From Ruegeria arenilitoris (GTDB lineage: Bacteria; Pseudomonadota; Alphaproteobacteria; Rhodobacterales; Rhodobacteraceae), in contig NZ_WPYP01000009.1 in NCBI RefSeq assembly GCF_013030985.1, positions 171,308 to 235,307 of the forward strand: DNA of 64,000 nt, in the 5' to 3' direction. The position numbers and the translations under genes are program-made. Below the pieces are notes generated by a model. That model had not been told where the DNA came from. It saw nothing but the letters and a program-made list of their open reading frames with translations, and did no database searches. This document shows positions 1 to 9,325 of this stretch, one piece after another (the first letter of the stretch is position 1; the number at the start of each line of letters is the position of its first letter).

Positions 1-91
1 TTCCCGGGAGTAACGGTCAAAAGCCGGTCCGAGGTCCGAATTGGAAAGTGGCGTCCCCGAGATCGACCACTACCAACCTTTTGCTTGCATC

Positions 92-289
92 TTAGCCAGG
101 CACTTGGACCACATTGATGACGTCAACTTTGCGGTACTCAACCGCCAGAACCAGCCCTTCAAGCAATAGGACCAGAATCAGGAACAGCGCCACGATAGCC
201 GAACCTTCAGCGACGCGTATCAAAGTCAGTTTGGCGTTTTCATTTCTGGTCAAAAGGTAAAAACTGCCGAACACAATGAAATTCCACAA
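92..289 (-). CDS. possible small membrane protein
   Basis: This open frame of 65 codons starts at TTG directly after an in-frame TAG. It encodes a hydrophobic stretch (about residues 28-50) that could form one membrane helix. There is no clear ribosome binding site and I recognise no family, so it may be a chance frame. The rest of positions 1-400 shows no gene that I can support. Confidence 0.2.
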   Translation of the reverse strand: MWNFIVFGSFYLLTRNENAKLTLIRVAEGSAIVALFLILVLLLEGLVLAVEYRKVDVINVVQVPG

Positions 290-401
290 CTAAGTTCGGT
301 CAGTAGGTCAGAGTATTCTGGCAAAACTATGGTGCTGAAGTAACCGTGGATGCCCGGTTGAAGCAAATTCGCATTCTTAGGTTTGCGAGATACAACTGGC
401 C

Positions 402-431
402 AAAAAAACCCGCTGGTGGCGCAGCGGGGTT
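402..431 (-). terminator. intrinsic terminator after the DUF4139 gene
   Basis: On the minus strand, AACCCCGCTG pairs with CAGCGGGTT across a 6-base loop and is followed by a run of T. It lies about 75 bases beyond the DUF4139 stop codon, in the right orientation to end that transcript. Confidence 0.75.
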
Positions 432-453
432 TCTCTTTGACCTAAAGTTGAAC

Positions 454-519
454 TCAGCCTTTTTTCAGAACCTCACGGTGTAGCAGTTCGGCAATCTTGA
501 TTGCGTTCAGTGCAGCTCC
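454..519 (-). pseudogene. relic of a duplicated asd 3' end
   Basis: Read on the minus strand in the asd frame, this stretch encodes GAALNAIKIAELLHREVLKKG and a TGA stop. The intact asd gene at 2242-3264 ends in GAALNAVQIAELLGREVLKKG. The nucleotide match begins at the stop codon and runs about 66 bases with scattered changes. No further asd sequence is visible upstream, where the DUF4139 gene begins. The last codons of the DUF4139 frame (GMELH) are read from this relic in another frame, so a duplication or deletion joint probably lies here. Confidence 0.75.
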
Positions 520-2117
520 ATTCCTTCGGGCCAACTGAGTTTGGTATCCAATTGAATCGTCTCCGATTGACCCGGCGCCAGCTCCAGTTCCCACGCCAGA
601 ATGCCGCGCCGGTTGTCTACGTTTTCTTCGCTTGGCTTCGGCTGGGCGGTCCAGGTGATCTCAAGATCGTCCTGTTCGGAAAAAGGCACACGGTCCAAAA
701 TGCGGAGCGGCCACGTTTCGCCTGTCAGATTCTCAATCTTGATCTGTGCGCGTTCCTGACTTTGATTGGAGCGCGAGATCAGGCCAACATCGCCCCGGCT
801 ACGCCCTAGGATGTTGCGCGTGACGGTCAGGGCGTAAAGCGGGCCAAATCCCATCTCAACCTCTGCCTTTGGGCCAATGCTTGCAGTGCTGTCAGTCGCC
901 ACCAGCACCCCGTCGACCCGCCATCTGGCAAAGTTGGCGGACAGCAACATCTGGTCATACGGATTGGTGAAACGTGCCGTGCGATACGCCGTTTCATCGT
1001 GAAGTGGGTTGGCCAGCGCAAACAGCTCTACTGATTGGGCCATGTCGTCTAGGGCGAACTCGGCGATTGCTGGCCCGCTGGTGATCGAGATCGGTTCGGG
1101 CAAAGTGTAGGTAATGCCGGTGCCCTGAACGGATGCGGGATCGGGTGCAAAGCGGGCAACTTCCTCTACTACCACTGGGGCTTCGAAAACCGGTTCCTCA
1201 AGATTTGCAACGTATTCGCTGATTGACCTGCGCTGGGGAAAGATATGCGATGCGCTGTTTTGCCCAGTGGGTTGCAGGGTCGAAACGCTCAGCCTGACGT
1301 CTTGCCAGTTCTCACCGGTTTCCTGTGACACCAGAACACTTCGGTCGATTCGAATTTCCGGTGCGTCACCGGTGATCAGGTTGAAATCGTATCCGGGTTG
1401 CCATTCGGCGCTGTAAAAATCGATATAAGACAGGGAAATCGCACCCTCGGACGCCGCTTCGGCAATGACGTCCACGGCGATGAACAGTCGCTCGTCTGTT
1501 TCTGGCAGCAAGGCAGCCAGATCGATGCGTGCTGCATCCAGTTGGGTTTCCAGTTCGATCAGATTCTCTTCGATTTTGCGGGCTTCGATTTCGGCGGTTT
1601 GCGCGGTGTTTTCGGCGTTCAGAGATTCCTCACCGACCATTTGCGCAATGCCGCGCAGGTTTTCGGCATCTGATCCGGCCAGACCCTCGTTCCTGCCCAG
1701 ATTGGACAGGAATGCGATTTTGTGACGGGCCGCCTCGGCCCTGAGCCGCGCCGTTTCGGCTCTGTCCTCTACCGCCGTGATCTGGCTTTCGATATCGGTC
1801 ACGCGATCCTCGGCCTGTTTGACCTCATCGCTGACGTAGTCATGCCAGGGCACATCGTCCCCGCGAACAATAAGCGCGGATCGGCTGAGCCCATCGGCCT
1901 GAACCTGCATCGTTGCCAATTGGGTATCCGGGTCGCTGGCGGGAACGCCCAACAAGACAAGTCGATGTGTTCCTGCGGGGATCGAGTAAGTTCCTGTTCG
2001 AAGAACTTCGACGCCTTGCGGGTATACTGTCACTTCGCTGACTTTGGTGTCGATTGTGAAGGTTTCGGCAGACAGCAACGTCGGCGCAAGCGCCAACAAG
2101 TAAAACAGGTTTTTCAT
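507..2117 (-). CDS. DUF4139 domain-containing secreted protein
   Basis: The product is 536 residues. I chose the ATG at 2117 because translation there gives a signal peptide (MKNLFYLLALAPTLLSAE); the longer frame to 2225 would read through the asd terminator. The N-terminal part (YPQGVEVLRTG) resembles the DUF4140 region, a coiled-coil-like segment rich in Glu and Ala covers about residues 100-210, and the C-terminal half is the beta-rich DUF4139 domain. Families of this type (MuiA-like) are exported proteins of unknown biochemical role. The C-terminal five residues come from the asd relic, so the native end may have been altered. Downstream of asd on the same strand, but separated by a terminator, so probably a separate transcript. 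Confidence 0.8.
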   Translation of the reverse strand: MKNLFYLLALAPTLLSAETFTIDTKVSEVTVYPQGVEVLRTGTYSIPAGTHRLVLLGVPASDPDTQLATMQVQADGLSRSALIVRGDDVPWHDYVSDEVKQAEDRVTDIESQITAVEDRAETARLRAEAARHKIAFLSNLGRNEGLAGSDAENLRGIAQMVGEESLNAENTAQTAEIEARKIEENLIELETQLDAARIDLAALLPETDERLFIAVDVIAEAASEGAISLSYIDFYSAEWQPGYDFNLITGDAPEIRIDRSVLVSQETGENWQDVRLSVSTLQPTGQNSASHIFPQRRSISEYVANLEEPVFEAPVVVEEVARFAPDPASVQGTGITYTLPEPISITSGPAIAEFALDDMAQSVELFALANPLHDETAYRTARFTNPYDQMLLSANFARWRVDGVLVATDSTASIGPKAEVEMGFGPLYALTVTRNILGRSRGDVGLISRSNQSQERAQIKIENLTGETWPLRILDRVPFSEQDDLEITWTAQPKPSEENVDNRRGILAWELELAPGQSETIQLDTKLSWPEGMELH

Positions 2118-2180
2118 AAGTGCTCGCAGAGAAAAGGTTCCGGCTACCCGCAAAGGTTGCAGGCGCTTCATTTCACTACA

Positions 2181-2218
2181 AGAAAAAGAAAAAGGGCCAC
2201 CCGAATTTGGTGGCCCTT
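2181..2218 (-). terminator. intrinsic terminator after asd
   Basis: On the minus strand a 10-base perfect stem (AAGGGCCACC with GGTGGCCCTT, 7-base loop) is followed by a T-rich run. It sits 24 bases beyond the asd stop codon. Confidence 0.9.
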
Positions 2219-2241
2219 GTGGCATTTCAGTTGGAAGGGGT

Positions 2242-3264
2242 TCAGCCCTTTTTCAGAACCTCACGGCCCAGCAGTTCAGCGATCTGCACTGCGTTCAAGG
2301 CGGCACCCTTGCGCAGGTTGTCCGAGACGCACCACAGGTTGATGCCGTTTTCAACGGTCGAGTCCTGACGGATGCGGCTGATGAACGTGGCGAAATCGCC
2401 CGCGCATTCGATGGGCGAGACGTAGCCGCCAGGTTCGCGCTTGTCGATTACCATAATGCCCGGTGCCTCGCGCAGGATGTCGCGGGCTTCGTCTTCGTCC
2501 AGGAATTCCTCGAACTCGATATTCACGGCCTCGGAATGGCCGACGAAGACCGGAACGCGGACGCAGGTTGCGGTGACCTTGATCGACGGATCGATGATCT
2601 TCTTGGTCTCGACAACCATCTTCCACTCTTCCTTGGTCGAGCCGTCTTCCATGAAGACGTCGATCTGCGGAATGACGTTGAAGGCGATCTGTTTCTGGAA
2701 CTTGTTCGGCGGAACGTCCGTTGTGGGGTTGTAGACCGCTTTGGTCTGATCCCACAGTTCGTCCATGCCGTCTTTGCCAGCACCCGAAACCGACTGATAG
2801 GTCGACACGACAACGCGCTTGATCTTGGCGCGGTCGTGCAGCGGCTTCAGCGCGACAACCATCTGCGCGGTCGAGCAGTTGGGGTTGGCGATGATATTCT
2901 TGTTTTTGTAGTCGTGAATCGCCTGCGGGTTACATTCCGGTACGATCAGAGGAATCTCCGGGTCATAGCGATAGAGCGACGAGTTATCGATCACTACGCA
3001 ACCGGCCTCGGCCGCCTTGGGGGCATAGACCTTGGTTGCGTCCGAGCCGATGGCGAACAGCGCCATGTCCCAGCCGGTGAAGTCGAAGGTGTCGATGTCC
3101 TGGGTAGTCAGTGTCTTGTCGCCAAAGCTAACTTCTGTGCCCAGCGAACGACGGCTTGCCAGAGCGGCAATTTCATCGACCGGGAACTGGCGTTCCGCCA
3201 GGATGTTCAGCATTTCGCGGCCCACGTTACCCGTGGCGCCGGCGACAACGACGCGATAGCCCAT
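2242..3264 (-). CDS. asd: aspartate-semialdehyde dehydrogenase
   Basis: The 340-residue protein converts L-aspartyl-4-phosphate to aspartate semialdehyde with NADPH, the branch point to lysine/diaminopimelate, threonine and methionine. It has the N-terminal dinucleotide motif GATGNVG (residues 9-15), the catalytic cysteine in ANPNC130STAQ, and the GHSEAVN segment of the C-terminal domain. The length is normal for the family. The ATG at 3264 gives a family-typical start (MGYRVVVAGATG). An inverted repeat at 3305-3347 lies just upstream, and a strong terminator follows. A copy of its 3' end survives at 454-519. Confidence 0.97.
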   Translation of the reverse strand: MGYRVVVAGATGNVGREMLNILAERQFPVDEIAALASRRSLGTEVSFGDKTLTTQDIDTFDFTGWDMALFAIGSDATKVYAPKAAEAGCVVIDNSSLYRYDPEIPLIVPECNPQAIHDYKNKNIIANPNCSTAQMVVALKPLHDRAKIKRVVVSTYQSVSGAGKDGMDELWDQTKAVYNPTTDVPPNKFQKQIAFNVIPQIDVFMEDGSTKEEWKMVVETKKIIDPSIKVTATCVRVPVFVGHSEAVNIEFEEFLDEDEARDILREAPGIMVIDKREPGGYVSPIECAGDFATFISRIRQDSTVENGINLWCVSDNLRKGAALNAVQIAELLGREVLKKG

Positions 3265-3304
3265 TTCATGTCTCCAAAGTTAAGGACGCGCGTTCATAGC
3301 TGCG

Positions 3305-3347
3305 TTGCGGCAAAGAAAAAAGGGTTTTCGGGGGTTATTTGCCGCAA
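3305..3347. repeat. inverted repeat between the glycosyltransferase gene and asd
   Basis: TTGCGGCAAA at 3305-3314 is repeated perfectly inverted at 3338-3347, with a 23-base spacer. It could be a terminator stem for the glycosyltransferase transcript or an operator for asd; the sequence alone does not decide. Confidence 0.45.
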
Positions 3348-3375
3348 TGACGCCGATTTTACGCGGCAGATGGCG

Positions 3376-4410
3376 TCAGGCGTCGTTCAGAAGCCTCTCG
3401 TAGAGGGCCACAAGGGTTTTGGCCTCACCGTTGATGTCGAAATTCTGTTCGACATGGGCGCGGGCGGCGACGCTGGATTGCGTCAGGGAATCGCGGCTCG
3501 CCAGCATTTCAGCGGCGGCATCGGCCAGGGCAGGGATATCACCGGGTTCGACCACACGGCCCAGCGACGGGTCGGTGACGATCTCGGAAAACGCACCGAC
3601 GTCGGTAGCCACAACCGGCACGCCGCAGGCCATCGCCTCGAGCGGAGTAAGCCCGAACCCTTCCCACCGTTGCGGGGCGATGAACAGGTCCAGCACCTGA
3701 TACCACTCGGCGATCTGGTCGACGGTCACTTCGGGTTTGAACAGGATGCGGTCGGACAGGCCCGCCTTGGCGACCTTGTCTTTCAGCTCGGCCAGAAAGC
3801 CGGTGTGTTTCTCGGTGGCGCGGCCCATGACGATGCCGTGCACGTCGTCAAAGCGGCCACACAGGTCGATCATCGCATCAACGAAGGCGTCGGTGCCTTT
3901 CTGGTGGCGAATGCGGCCATAGCAGCCCAGCAACAGGCCTTCGGGCAGGCCCAGCTCCGCCCGAACTGCGGTTTTATCCTTGGGCGGAGTGAAATCCTGC
4001 AGGTTGATGCCATGCATGATCACCTGCGCGTCCCGCTCCAGATACCCGGCCGTCTTGCGCGAGGTGGCGACCACCGCGTCCATCTTCTCGATCAACCATT
4101 TGGTGTAACCGGTATGGGCCCGTTGCGAGGCGCTGGTGAACAGCAGTTTCAGCTTCAGTCGCAGGATGTTGCGCAGGAACAGGCCCAGCAGCATCTCGGT
4201 ATTGCGGCGGGCGTGCCAGACACGCAGGGTTTTGCGCGACAGAAAGGGTAGGCGGCCCAGTGGGATATGCGGGATGTCCGATGGCAGGCCCGGCCCCGTT
4301 GCGGCGATGTCGATCCACTGCACCTGCAGCGGCACCAGCCGGGCAATCGTCGCGGTCACGCCCGAAAGCCGGCGTTTGAGATTGGGGGCAATGACGCGCG
4401 GGTCGGACAT
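3376..4410 (-). CDS. family 4 glycosyltransferase
   Basis: The 344-residue protein looks like a GT-B fold, GT4-type glycosyltransferase. The C-terminal half has GCYGRIRHQKGTD and the nucleotide-sugar binding segment RWEGFGLTPLEAMACGVP with the E-x7-E pair. The start ATG at 4410 follows CAGGAGAG at good spacing; the longer open frame to 4803 is a shadow of the upstream transporter. In roseobacters such genes often act in lipopolysaccharide core or envelope glycan assembly; that role is inference. It lies 23 bases downstream of the MFS gene, likely one transcript. Confidence 0.88.
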   Translation of the reverse strand: MSDPRVIAPNLKRRLSGVTATIARLVPLQVQWIDIAATGPGLPSDIPHIPLGRLPFLSRKTLRVWHARRNTEMLLGLFLRNILRLKLKLLFTSASQRAHTGYTKWLIEKMDAVVATSRKTAGYLERDAQVIMHGINLQDFTPPKDKTAVRAELGLPEGLLLGCYGRIRHQKGTDAFVDAMIDLCGRFDDVHGIVMGRATEKHTGFLAELKDKVAKAGLSDRILFKPEVTVDQIAEWYQVLDLFIAPQRWEGFGLTPLEAMACGVPVVATDVGAFSEIVTDPSLGRVVEPGDIPALADAAAEMLASRDSLTQSSVAARAHVEQNFDINGEAKTLVALYERLLNDA

Positions 4411-4433
4411 GGGCTCTCCTGACGGTTCCAGCG

Positions 4434-5606
4434 TCAGTCGACGCTGTCGCGGCTGAATAGATAGATCACGCAACCAATGGCAAGCGCGACCGCGAAAAAG
4501 CCGAATATCGCTGTGTAGGGCGCGGTCGGGCTGATGTCCACCGTGGCAGCATGGATGCGCCCCGTGACGAATTGCGCAATGCCAACACCACCTATGCCAA
4601 AGAGGTTCAACAGGGTCATGCCACGCCCCACCAGATGCGGGGCCACAAAGGCGCGGCCATGCGCCATGATGACCGGAAAGCTGGCCCCCATGAAGCCGAT
4701 CACTGCCATCAGAACCACCGACAGCCAGACCGCGTTGTCGATCCACAGGCACAGCAGCACCAGCGCCACCGTGCCCAGCGCGTTGCCGCCGAAGATCACC
4801 CATTTCCGTGTGCCCAGCATCCTGTCAAGCGGGCCATAGGCAAAGGTGCCCGCAATCATCGCCGCCCCCATGAACAGTGTCGCCGTGCCGATCTGAGTGG
4901 TGCTGAGGGCGAAGATATCGCTCAGGTAAGGCCCGGCCCACAACCCACGCGTGGCCGCCGCGGGTGCATAGGCCACCAGCATCAGCGGCAGAATCGCCCA
5001 CAAAGCGGGTTCTTTCAGCAGGTCCAGCACAGACCCCCGGTGCTCGGTCTCAACCCGTTTGGGGTCATGCACCGTGATCCAGATGCCCAGCGCAATGGCG
5101 CCCGAGAACAGCGCCAGCACCCACATCGTTGCGCGCCACCCCATCAGCTCGACCGCCAACGCGGTGGGGTAGGAGGCCACCAGATTGCCCACCGAGCCCA
5201 CGCCCAGCATCACCGCTGCCAGCGTCGCAAACCGTGCAGGTGGGTACTCGCGTGCAAAAATGTAATACGACGCCATCAGCACCGGAGAGCACCCGACCCC
5301 GATCAGTCCCATCGCGATGGCAATATGAAACGGCGTGCTGGCCACGGCGAACAGTGCCGCACCGCCCGCGCCGCCGACCATTAGCAACACCGCTGCTGTC
5401 AGGCGCGGCCCGATCTGATCCAGCGCCCAGCCCACCGGCAACTGCATGGCGGCAAAGACCAGAAACCAAAGCCCCGAGGCAAAGGCCAGATCCTCGGGCG
5501 TGGCACCGATATCGCGGCCCAGATCAACGCTCAGCACCGCCAGAAAGGCGCGAAAGAACTGGCTGAGCACATAGCCCAGGCACAAGACCGCCAGACCTGC
5601 TTTCAT
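4434..5606 (-). CDS. MFS transporter
   Basis: This 390-residue protein has about 12 hydrophobic segments and reads as a major facilitator, with the loop 2-3 sequence GWALDQIGPRLTA resembling motif A. The substrate cannot be told. I start it at the ATG at 5606, which follows GGAGGAAGG; the upstream ATG at 5663 has no such site. The gene heads a two-gene unit with the glycosyltransferase and is divergent from the DUF3095 gene. Confidence 0.88.
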   Translation of the reverse strand: MKAGLAVLCLGYVLSQFFRAFLAVLSVDLGRDIGATPEDLAFASGLWFLVFAAMQLPVGWALDQIGPRLTAAVLLMVGGAGGAALFAVASTPFHIAIAMGLIGVGCSPVLMASYYIFAREYPPARFATLAAVMLGVGSVGNLVASYPTALAVELMGWRATMWVLALFSGAIALGIWITVHDPKRVETEHRGSVLDLLKEPALWAILPLMLVAYAPAAATRGLWAGPYLSDIFALSTTQIGTATLFMGAAMIAGTFAYGPLDRMLGTRKWVIFGGNALGTVALVLLCLWIDNAVWLSVVLMAVIGFMGASFPVIMAHGRAFVAPHLVGRGMTLLNLFGIGGVGIAQFVTGRIHAATVDISPTAPYTAIFGFFAVALAIGCVIYLFSRDSVD

Positions 5607-5747
5607 GAACTGCCCTTCCTCCCCAAGATTTGCGAAAATGCTTGGCACGTCCCGGTGCGCCACACAAGCTTGTGTGCTATACTGTTTTCACCGGACAGCG
5701 TTCACATTCGGGCTATCTATTGCGATACCCATCACCCCGAGGTGCCG

Positions 5748-6890
5748 ATGAAAGACGCACAGGCCGCCTTTTATGACAGCCTTCCCCGACAGCGGGACTT
5801 CACCAGCCTGGCGCAGCCAGCGCGGTTTACGCCCGTGCCAAGCGACTGGGCGCTGGGCGTGGCCGATATCGTCGATTCCACCGGTGAGATCGCGAGGGGT
5901 CGCTACAAGACCGTCAACATGGTGGGCGCGGCAGTGATCTCAGCCATGATCAACGCGCTGAAAGGGCAGGAGTTTCCCTATGTCTTCGGCGGCGATGGCG
6001 CAGGCTTTGCCATCCCCGCAAGCGCCGTGGATACCGCCCGTACAGTACTGGCCGAATTGCGGCGTTGGGCTGATGAAGAGTTTGGGATCACGCTGCGTGG
6101 CGCGTTGGTGCCGGTGTCCGAAATCCGTTCGGCAGGCCGGGATTTGCGGGTGGCGCGCTATGCGCCCTCGGACGGGGTGGATTACGCGATGTTCTCGGGC
6201 GGTGGGCTGGTTTGGGCCGAAGCACGGATGAAAGCTGGCGCGTTCGAGGTGCCGCCCTCTGAGCCGGGCGCGCTGCCTGATCTGACCGGCCTGTCCTGCC
6301 GCTGGTCCAACAGCAAGGCGCGCCACGGTCAGATCGTCTCGGTAGTGATCCAGCCAACGCAGAAAGCGACCGAGAGCGATTTTGCCGATCTGGCGCGGTC
6401 GGTTCTGACCGCCTCGGAACGGTTGGAGCGTGCAGGCCACCCGGTGCCGGAAAACGGCCCGCCAATCAGCTGGCCACCGCCGGATGTCGAGTTGGACGCC
6501 CGTGTCTCGCGGGCGGGGCGCAATCTGTTTGGGCAAAGGATCAAGCTGTTGGGGCAGAACCTGCTGATTGCGCTGTTGTTCAAGACCGGTAAACGGTTGG
6601 GCGAGTTCGACCCGGGACACTACAAACACATGGTCAGCCGCAACGCGGATTTCCGCAAGTTCGATGACGGGTTGAAGATGACGCTGGATTGCGATCCGGC
6701 CACGCTCAAGCAAATCAGGATCATGCTGGAGCAGGCGCGCGAACAGGGCAAGGTCCGCTTTGGGTTGCACGCACAGGACGAGGCGATGATGACCTGCTTT
6801 GTGCCCTCGGCCATGCGGGACGACCATGTGCATTTCGTCGACGGAGCCTCGGGCGGGTATGCGCAGGCCGCCGCCGCGATGCAGGGTTAG
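5748..6890 (+). CDS. DUF3095 family protein, class III cyclase-like
   Basis: The 380-residue protein matches what I know of DUF3095. Residues about 35-90 (ADIVDSTGEI, then YVFGGDGAGFAIP) look like the metal-binding and substrate strands of class III nucleotide cyclases or GGDEF-like palms. Whether it has cyclase activity is unknown. A second half (from about residue 190) has no motif I recognise. The ATG at 5748 is preceded by a weak GAGG; the in-frame ATG at 5655 overlaps the divergent MFS promoter. It is a single gene with no obvious partner. Confidence 0.8.
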   Translation: MKDAQAAFYDSLPRQRDFTSLAQPARFTPVPSDWALGVADIVDSTGEIARGRYKTVNMVGAAVISAMINALKGQEFPYVFGGDGAGFAIPASAVDTARTVLAELRRWADEEFGITLRGALVPVSEIRSAGRDLRVARYAPSDGVDYAMFSGGGLVWAEARMKAGAFEVPPSEPGALPDLTGLSCRWSNSKARHGQIVSVVIQPTQKATESDFADLARSVLTASERLERAGHPVPENGPPISWPPPDVELDARVSRAGRNLFGQRIKLLGQNLLIALLFKTGKRLGEFDPGHYKHMVSRNADFRKFDDGLKMTLDCDPATLKQIRIMLEQAREQGKVRFGLHAQDEAMMTCFVPSAMRDDHVHFVDGASGGYAQAAAAMQG

Positions 6891-6894
6891 CGCG

Positions 6895-7665
6895 CTATTT
6901 TGCCTTCCATTGCGCCGCCAGCGCCCGTGCGGCTTGTGTCAGCAGCATCACGTCGATCCCCACTGCCAGAAATTGCGCGCCCATCTCAAGATAGGCCTGG
7001 CTGGCCTCGTCATTGGTGCCCAGAATGCCGGGTGCTTTGCCCGCGGCTTTGATCCGCGTGATGGCATCGGCGATGGTGGCACGCACCTCGGGGGCGGCGC
7101 TGTTGCCCTGAAACCCCATATCGGTAGACAAATCCGCCGGGCCGATGAACACGCCATCGACGCCTTCGACCTGCAGAATATCGTCCAGTGCCGCCATCCC
7201 GGCGCGGTTTTCGACCTGCACCAGCAGGCAAATCTGCTCATCGGCGGTCTGAATGTACTCCGTGACCGAGCCATAGCCCGTGGCCCGCGCCGCCCCGGCA
7301 CCGACACCGCGCAGCCCTTCGGGCGGATAGCGGCAGGCCCGCACCAGTTCGCGTGCTTGTTCGGCGCTGTTGACCATGGGCACCAGAATGGTCTGCGCGC
7401 CGATATCCAACACCATCTTGATCAGCGCCGTGTCACCCACCGGTACCCGAACCACCGGATGCGAGGGGCTGGCGGCCAGCGCCATCAACTGATCCCGCAA
7501 TGATCGGATGTCATTCGGCGCGTGTTCCCCATCGATCACCAGCCAGTCGAATCCGGCGGTGCCCATGATCTCGGCCGCGACAGGTTCGGCGAAACTGCTC
7601 CAACAGCCGATCAATCGTTCGCCTTTGATTAGAGCCTGTTTGAACGTATTTTTGGGCGCAGCCAT
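6895..7665 (-). CDS. HpcH/HpaI family aldolase
   Basis: This 256-residue protein belongs to the class II pyruvate aldolases that cleave 4-hydroxy-2-oxo acids such as 2,4-dihydroxyhept-2-enedioate. Visible family segments are WLVIDGEHAPND, the metal-ligand region VQVENRAGM, and GVFIGPADLSTDMG. Start at 7665 is preceded by AGAGG. It lies 10 bases after the PLP decarboxylase stop on the same strand, so the two are cotranscribed. The nearby HpaR-like regulator supports a role in aromatic or hydroxy-acid breakdown, but no other hpa genes are present. Confidence 0.9.
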   Translation of the reverse strand: MAAPKNTFKQALIKGERLIGCWSSFAEPVAAEIMGTAGFDWLVIDGEHAPNDIRSLRDQLMALAASPSHPVVRVPVGDTALIKMVLDIGAQTILVPMVNSAEQARELVRACRYPPEGLRGVGAGAARATGYGSVTEYIQTADEQICLLVQVENRAGMAALDDILQVEGVDGVFIGPADLSTDMGFQGNSAAPEVRATIADAITRIKAAGKAPGILGTNDEASQAYLEMGAQFLAVGIDVMLLTQAARALAAQWKAK

Positions 7666-7675
7666 TTGGGAACCT

Positions 7676-9088
7676 CTAGGTGAGTGAGCGGGCGATTTCG
7701 GTGATGACATCATAGGCCATGCGGACGTCATACTCGGTGGTTTCGAACTGACCGGCCTGAAAGCGGATCACCAGATCGCCATCGACACGGGTCTGGGTCA
7801 GATAGATGCGGCCATCATCGTTGATCGCATTGACCAGCCGCAGGTTCAGATCGTCCAGATCCGTTTGCCCATCGGGTATATAGCGGAAAGTCCACAGCGA
7901 CCACATCGGCGGGGTGACAATCTGGAAATCCGGTGCGGCCGCCAGCCGGTCATGCAGGTCCACGGACCAGTTCACATGGTTGCGCAGCCGTTCGCGCAGT
8001 CCCTCTAACCCATACGCCCGCAGCACGAACCACAGTTTCAGCGCCCGGAACCGACGGCCCAGGGGCACCGACCATTCCGAATAGTTTATGATCCCATCCT
8101 TGCCGTGCGTCTTGAGGTATTCGGGGCTGATCGCCAGCGTCTGCACCAGATCGTCGGGGTTTTTCAGGAAATGTGCGCAGCAGTCGAACTGCACGCCCAA
8201 CCATTTATGCGGGTTGAACACGATGCTGTCAGCTTGCGCGATCCCGGGCCAATAGTGGCGGTATTCCGGACAGATCATCGCCGATCCCGCCCAGGCCGCG
8301 TCCACATGGGAATACAGCCCGTATTTCTGCGCGATCTTCAGGCATTCATCCACCGGATCGGTCGCCCCGGTGCCGGTCCCTCCGACACATAGAATGACGC
8401 CCGCGGGTTGCAAACCAGAGTCTAAATCGGTCTGAATCGCCGTTTCCAGCGCCTCGGGGTCCATGCCGCGCCAGTCTCCCTTGATCGGGATGCGCACCAG
8501 GTTGTCCTGTCCGACCCCGGCCACCCAGATGGCGCGATCCACCGAGGTATGTACTTCGGCCGAGCAATAGACGCGCAGTGGCTTCTGCCCGAACAACCCC
8601 TGCTGGTTTCCCTGCCAGTTCAACGCCTTTTCCCGCATGGTCAGCACCGCCGCCAGCGTCGCCGAAGAGGCAGAATCCTGAATGACGCCGGCAAACCCCT
8701 CGGGCAGGTCCAGGGCCTGACGCAGCCAGTCCATCATCTGCGTTTCCATCTCGGTCGCGGCGGGTGAGGTCTGCCACAACATGCATTGCGGTGCGATAGC
8801 ACTGGTCAGAAACTCGGCCAGAACCGAAGGGGGCGACGTGTTGGCATTGAAGTAAGCAAAGAACCGGGGGTGTTGCCAATGGGTGATCCCAGGCATCACG
8901 ATATCTTCGAAATCGCGAAAGATATCCTCCATTGCCTGCGCCTGTTCCGGTGGATGGGCGGGCAGGACGTCCAGAATCTCGCCCGGTTCGGTCCGGGCAC
9001 GCACCGGTTTGTCACCAACGGTCAGGTGGTAATCCTGCGCCCATTCAGAAATTCGCTTGCCCCAGTCGGAGAACTCATCCCACTTCAT
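7676..9088 (-). CDS. PLP-dependent group II decarboxylase
   Basis: This 470-residue protein is in the aromatic-L-amino-acid / glutamate decarboxylase group (fold type I). The PLP lysine is in SIVFNPHKWLGVQ and the cofactor aspartate in HVDAAWAGSAMICPEYR. Full family length. The ATG at 9088 follows ACGAGG. The substrate is unresolved; tyrosine, DOPA or tryptophan-like amino acids are typical, and the linked aldolase and HpaR-like regulator fit aromatic metabolism. Confidence 0.9.
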   Translation of the reverse strand: MKWDEFSDWGKRISEWAQDYHLTVGDKPVRARTEPGEILDVLPAHPPEQAQAMEDIFRDFEDIVMPGITHWQHPRFFAYFNANTSPPSVLAEFLTSAIAPQCMLWQTSPAATEMETQMMDWLRQALDLPEGFAGVIQDSASSATLAAVLTMREKALNWQGNQQGLFGQKPLRVYCSAEVHTSVDRAIWVAGVGQDNLVRIPIKGDWRGMDPEALETAIQTDLDSGLQPAGVILCVGGTGTGATDPVDECLKIAQKYGLYSHVDAAWAGSAMICPEYRHYWPGIAQADSIVFNPHKWLGVQFDCCAHFLKNPDDLVQTLAISPEYLKTHGKDGIINYSEWSVPLGRRFRALKLWFVLRAYGLEGLRERLRNHVNWSVDLHDRLAAAPDFQIVTPPMWSLWTFRYIPDGQTDLDDLNLRLVNAINDDGRIYLTQTRVDGDLVIRFQAGQFETTEYDVRMAYDVITEIARSLT

Positions 9089-9325
9089 TTCAGACCTCGT
9101 TTTTGTCCGGTGCGCGCCTTGTCTGGTCCGGCTTTACTCTGCCGACAGTGATGGGCATCTGCGGCCGAAGGTCAACGATCTTTCGATCCTGCGTCCTGCC
9201 AAAAGCTCTGAACACAGGAAAGTGCACACTTTTGATCAGAGTCTAATTAAGGCTAAACGCGCAAAAACAGCCAGAAAAAGTGTTGCGCCCGTTGCAGAGC
9301 AGCCGGAATTCGGCGACAATTTCCT

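Noticed and set aside
2536..4251. 571-codon plus-strand frame across asd and the glycosyltransferase gene
   Set aside because: It spans two real genes and their intergenic region and has no family features.
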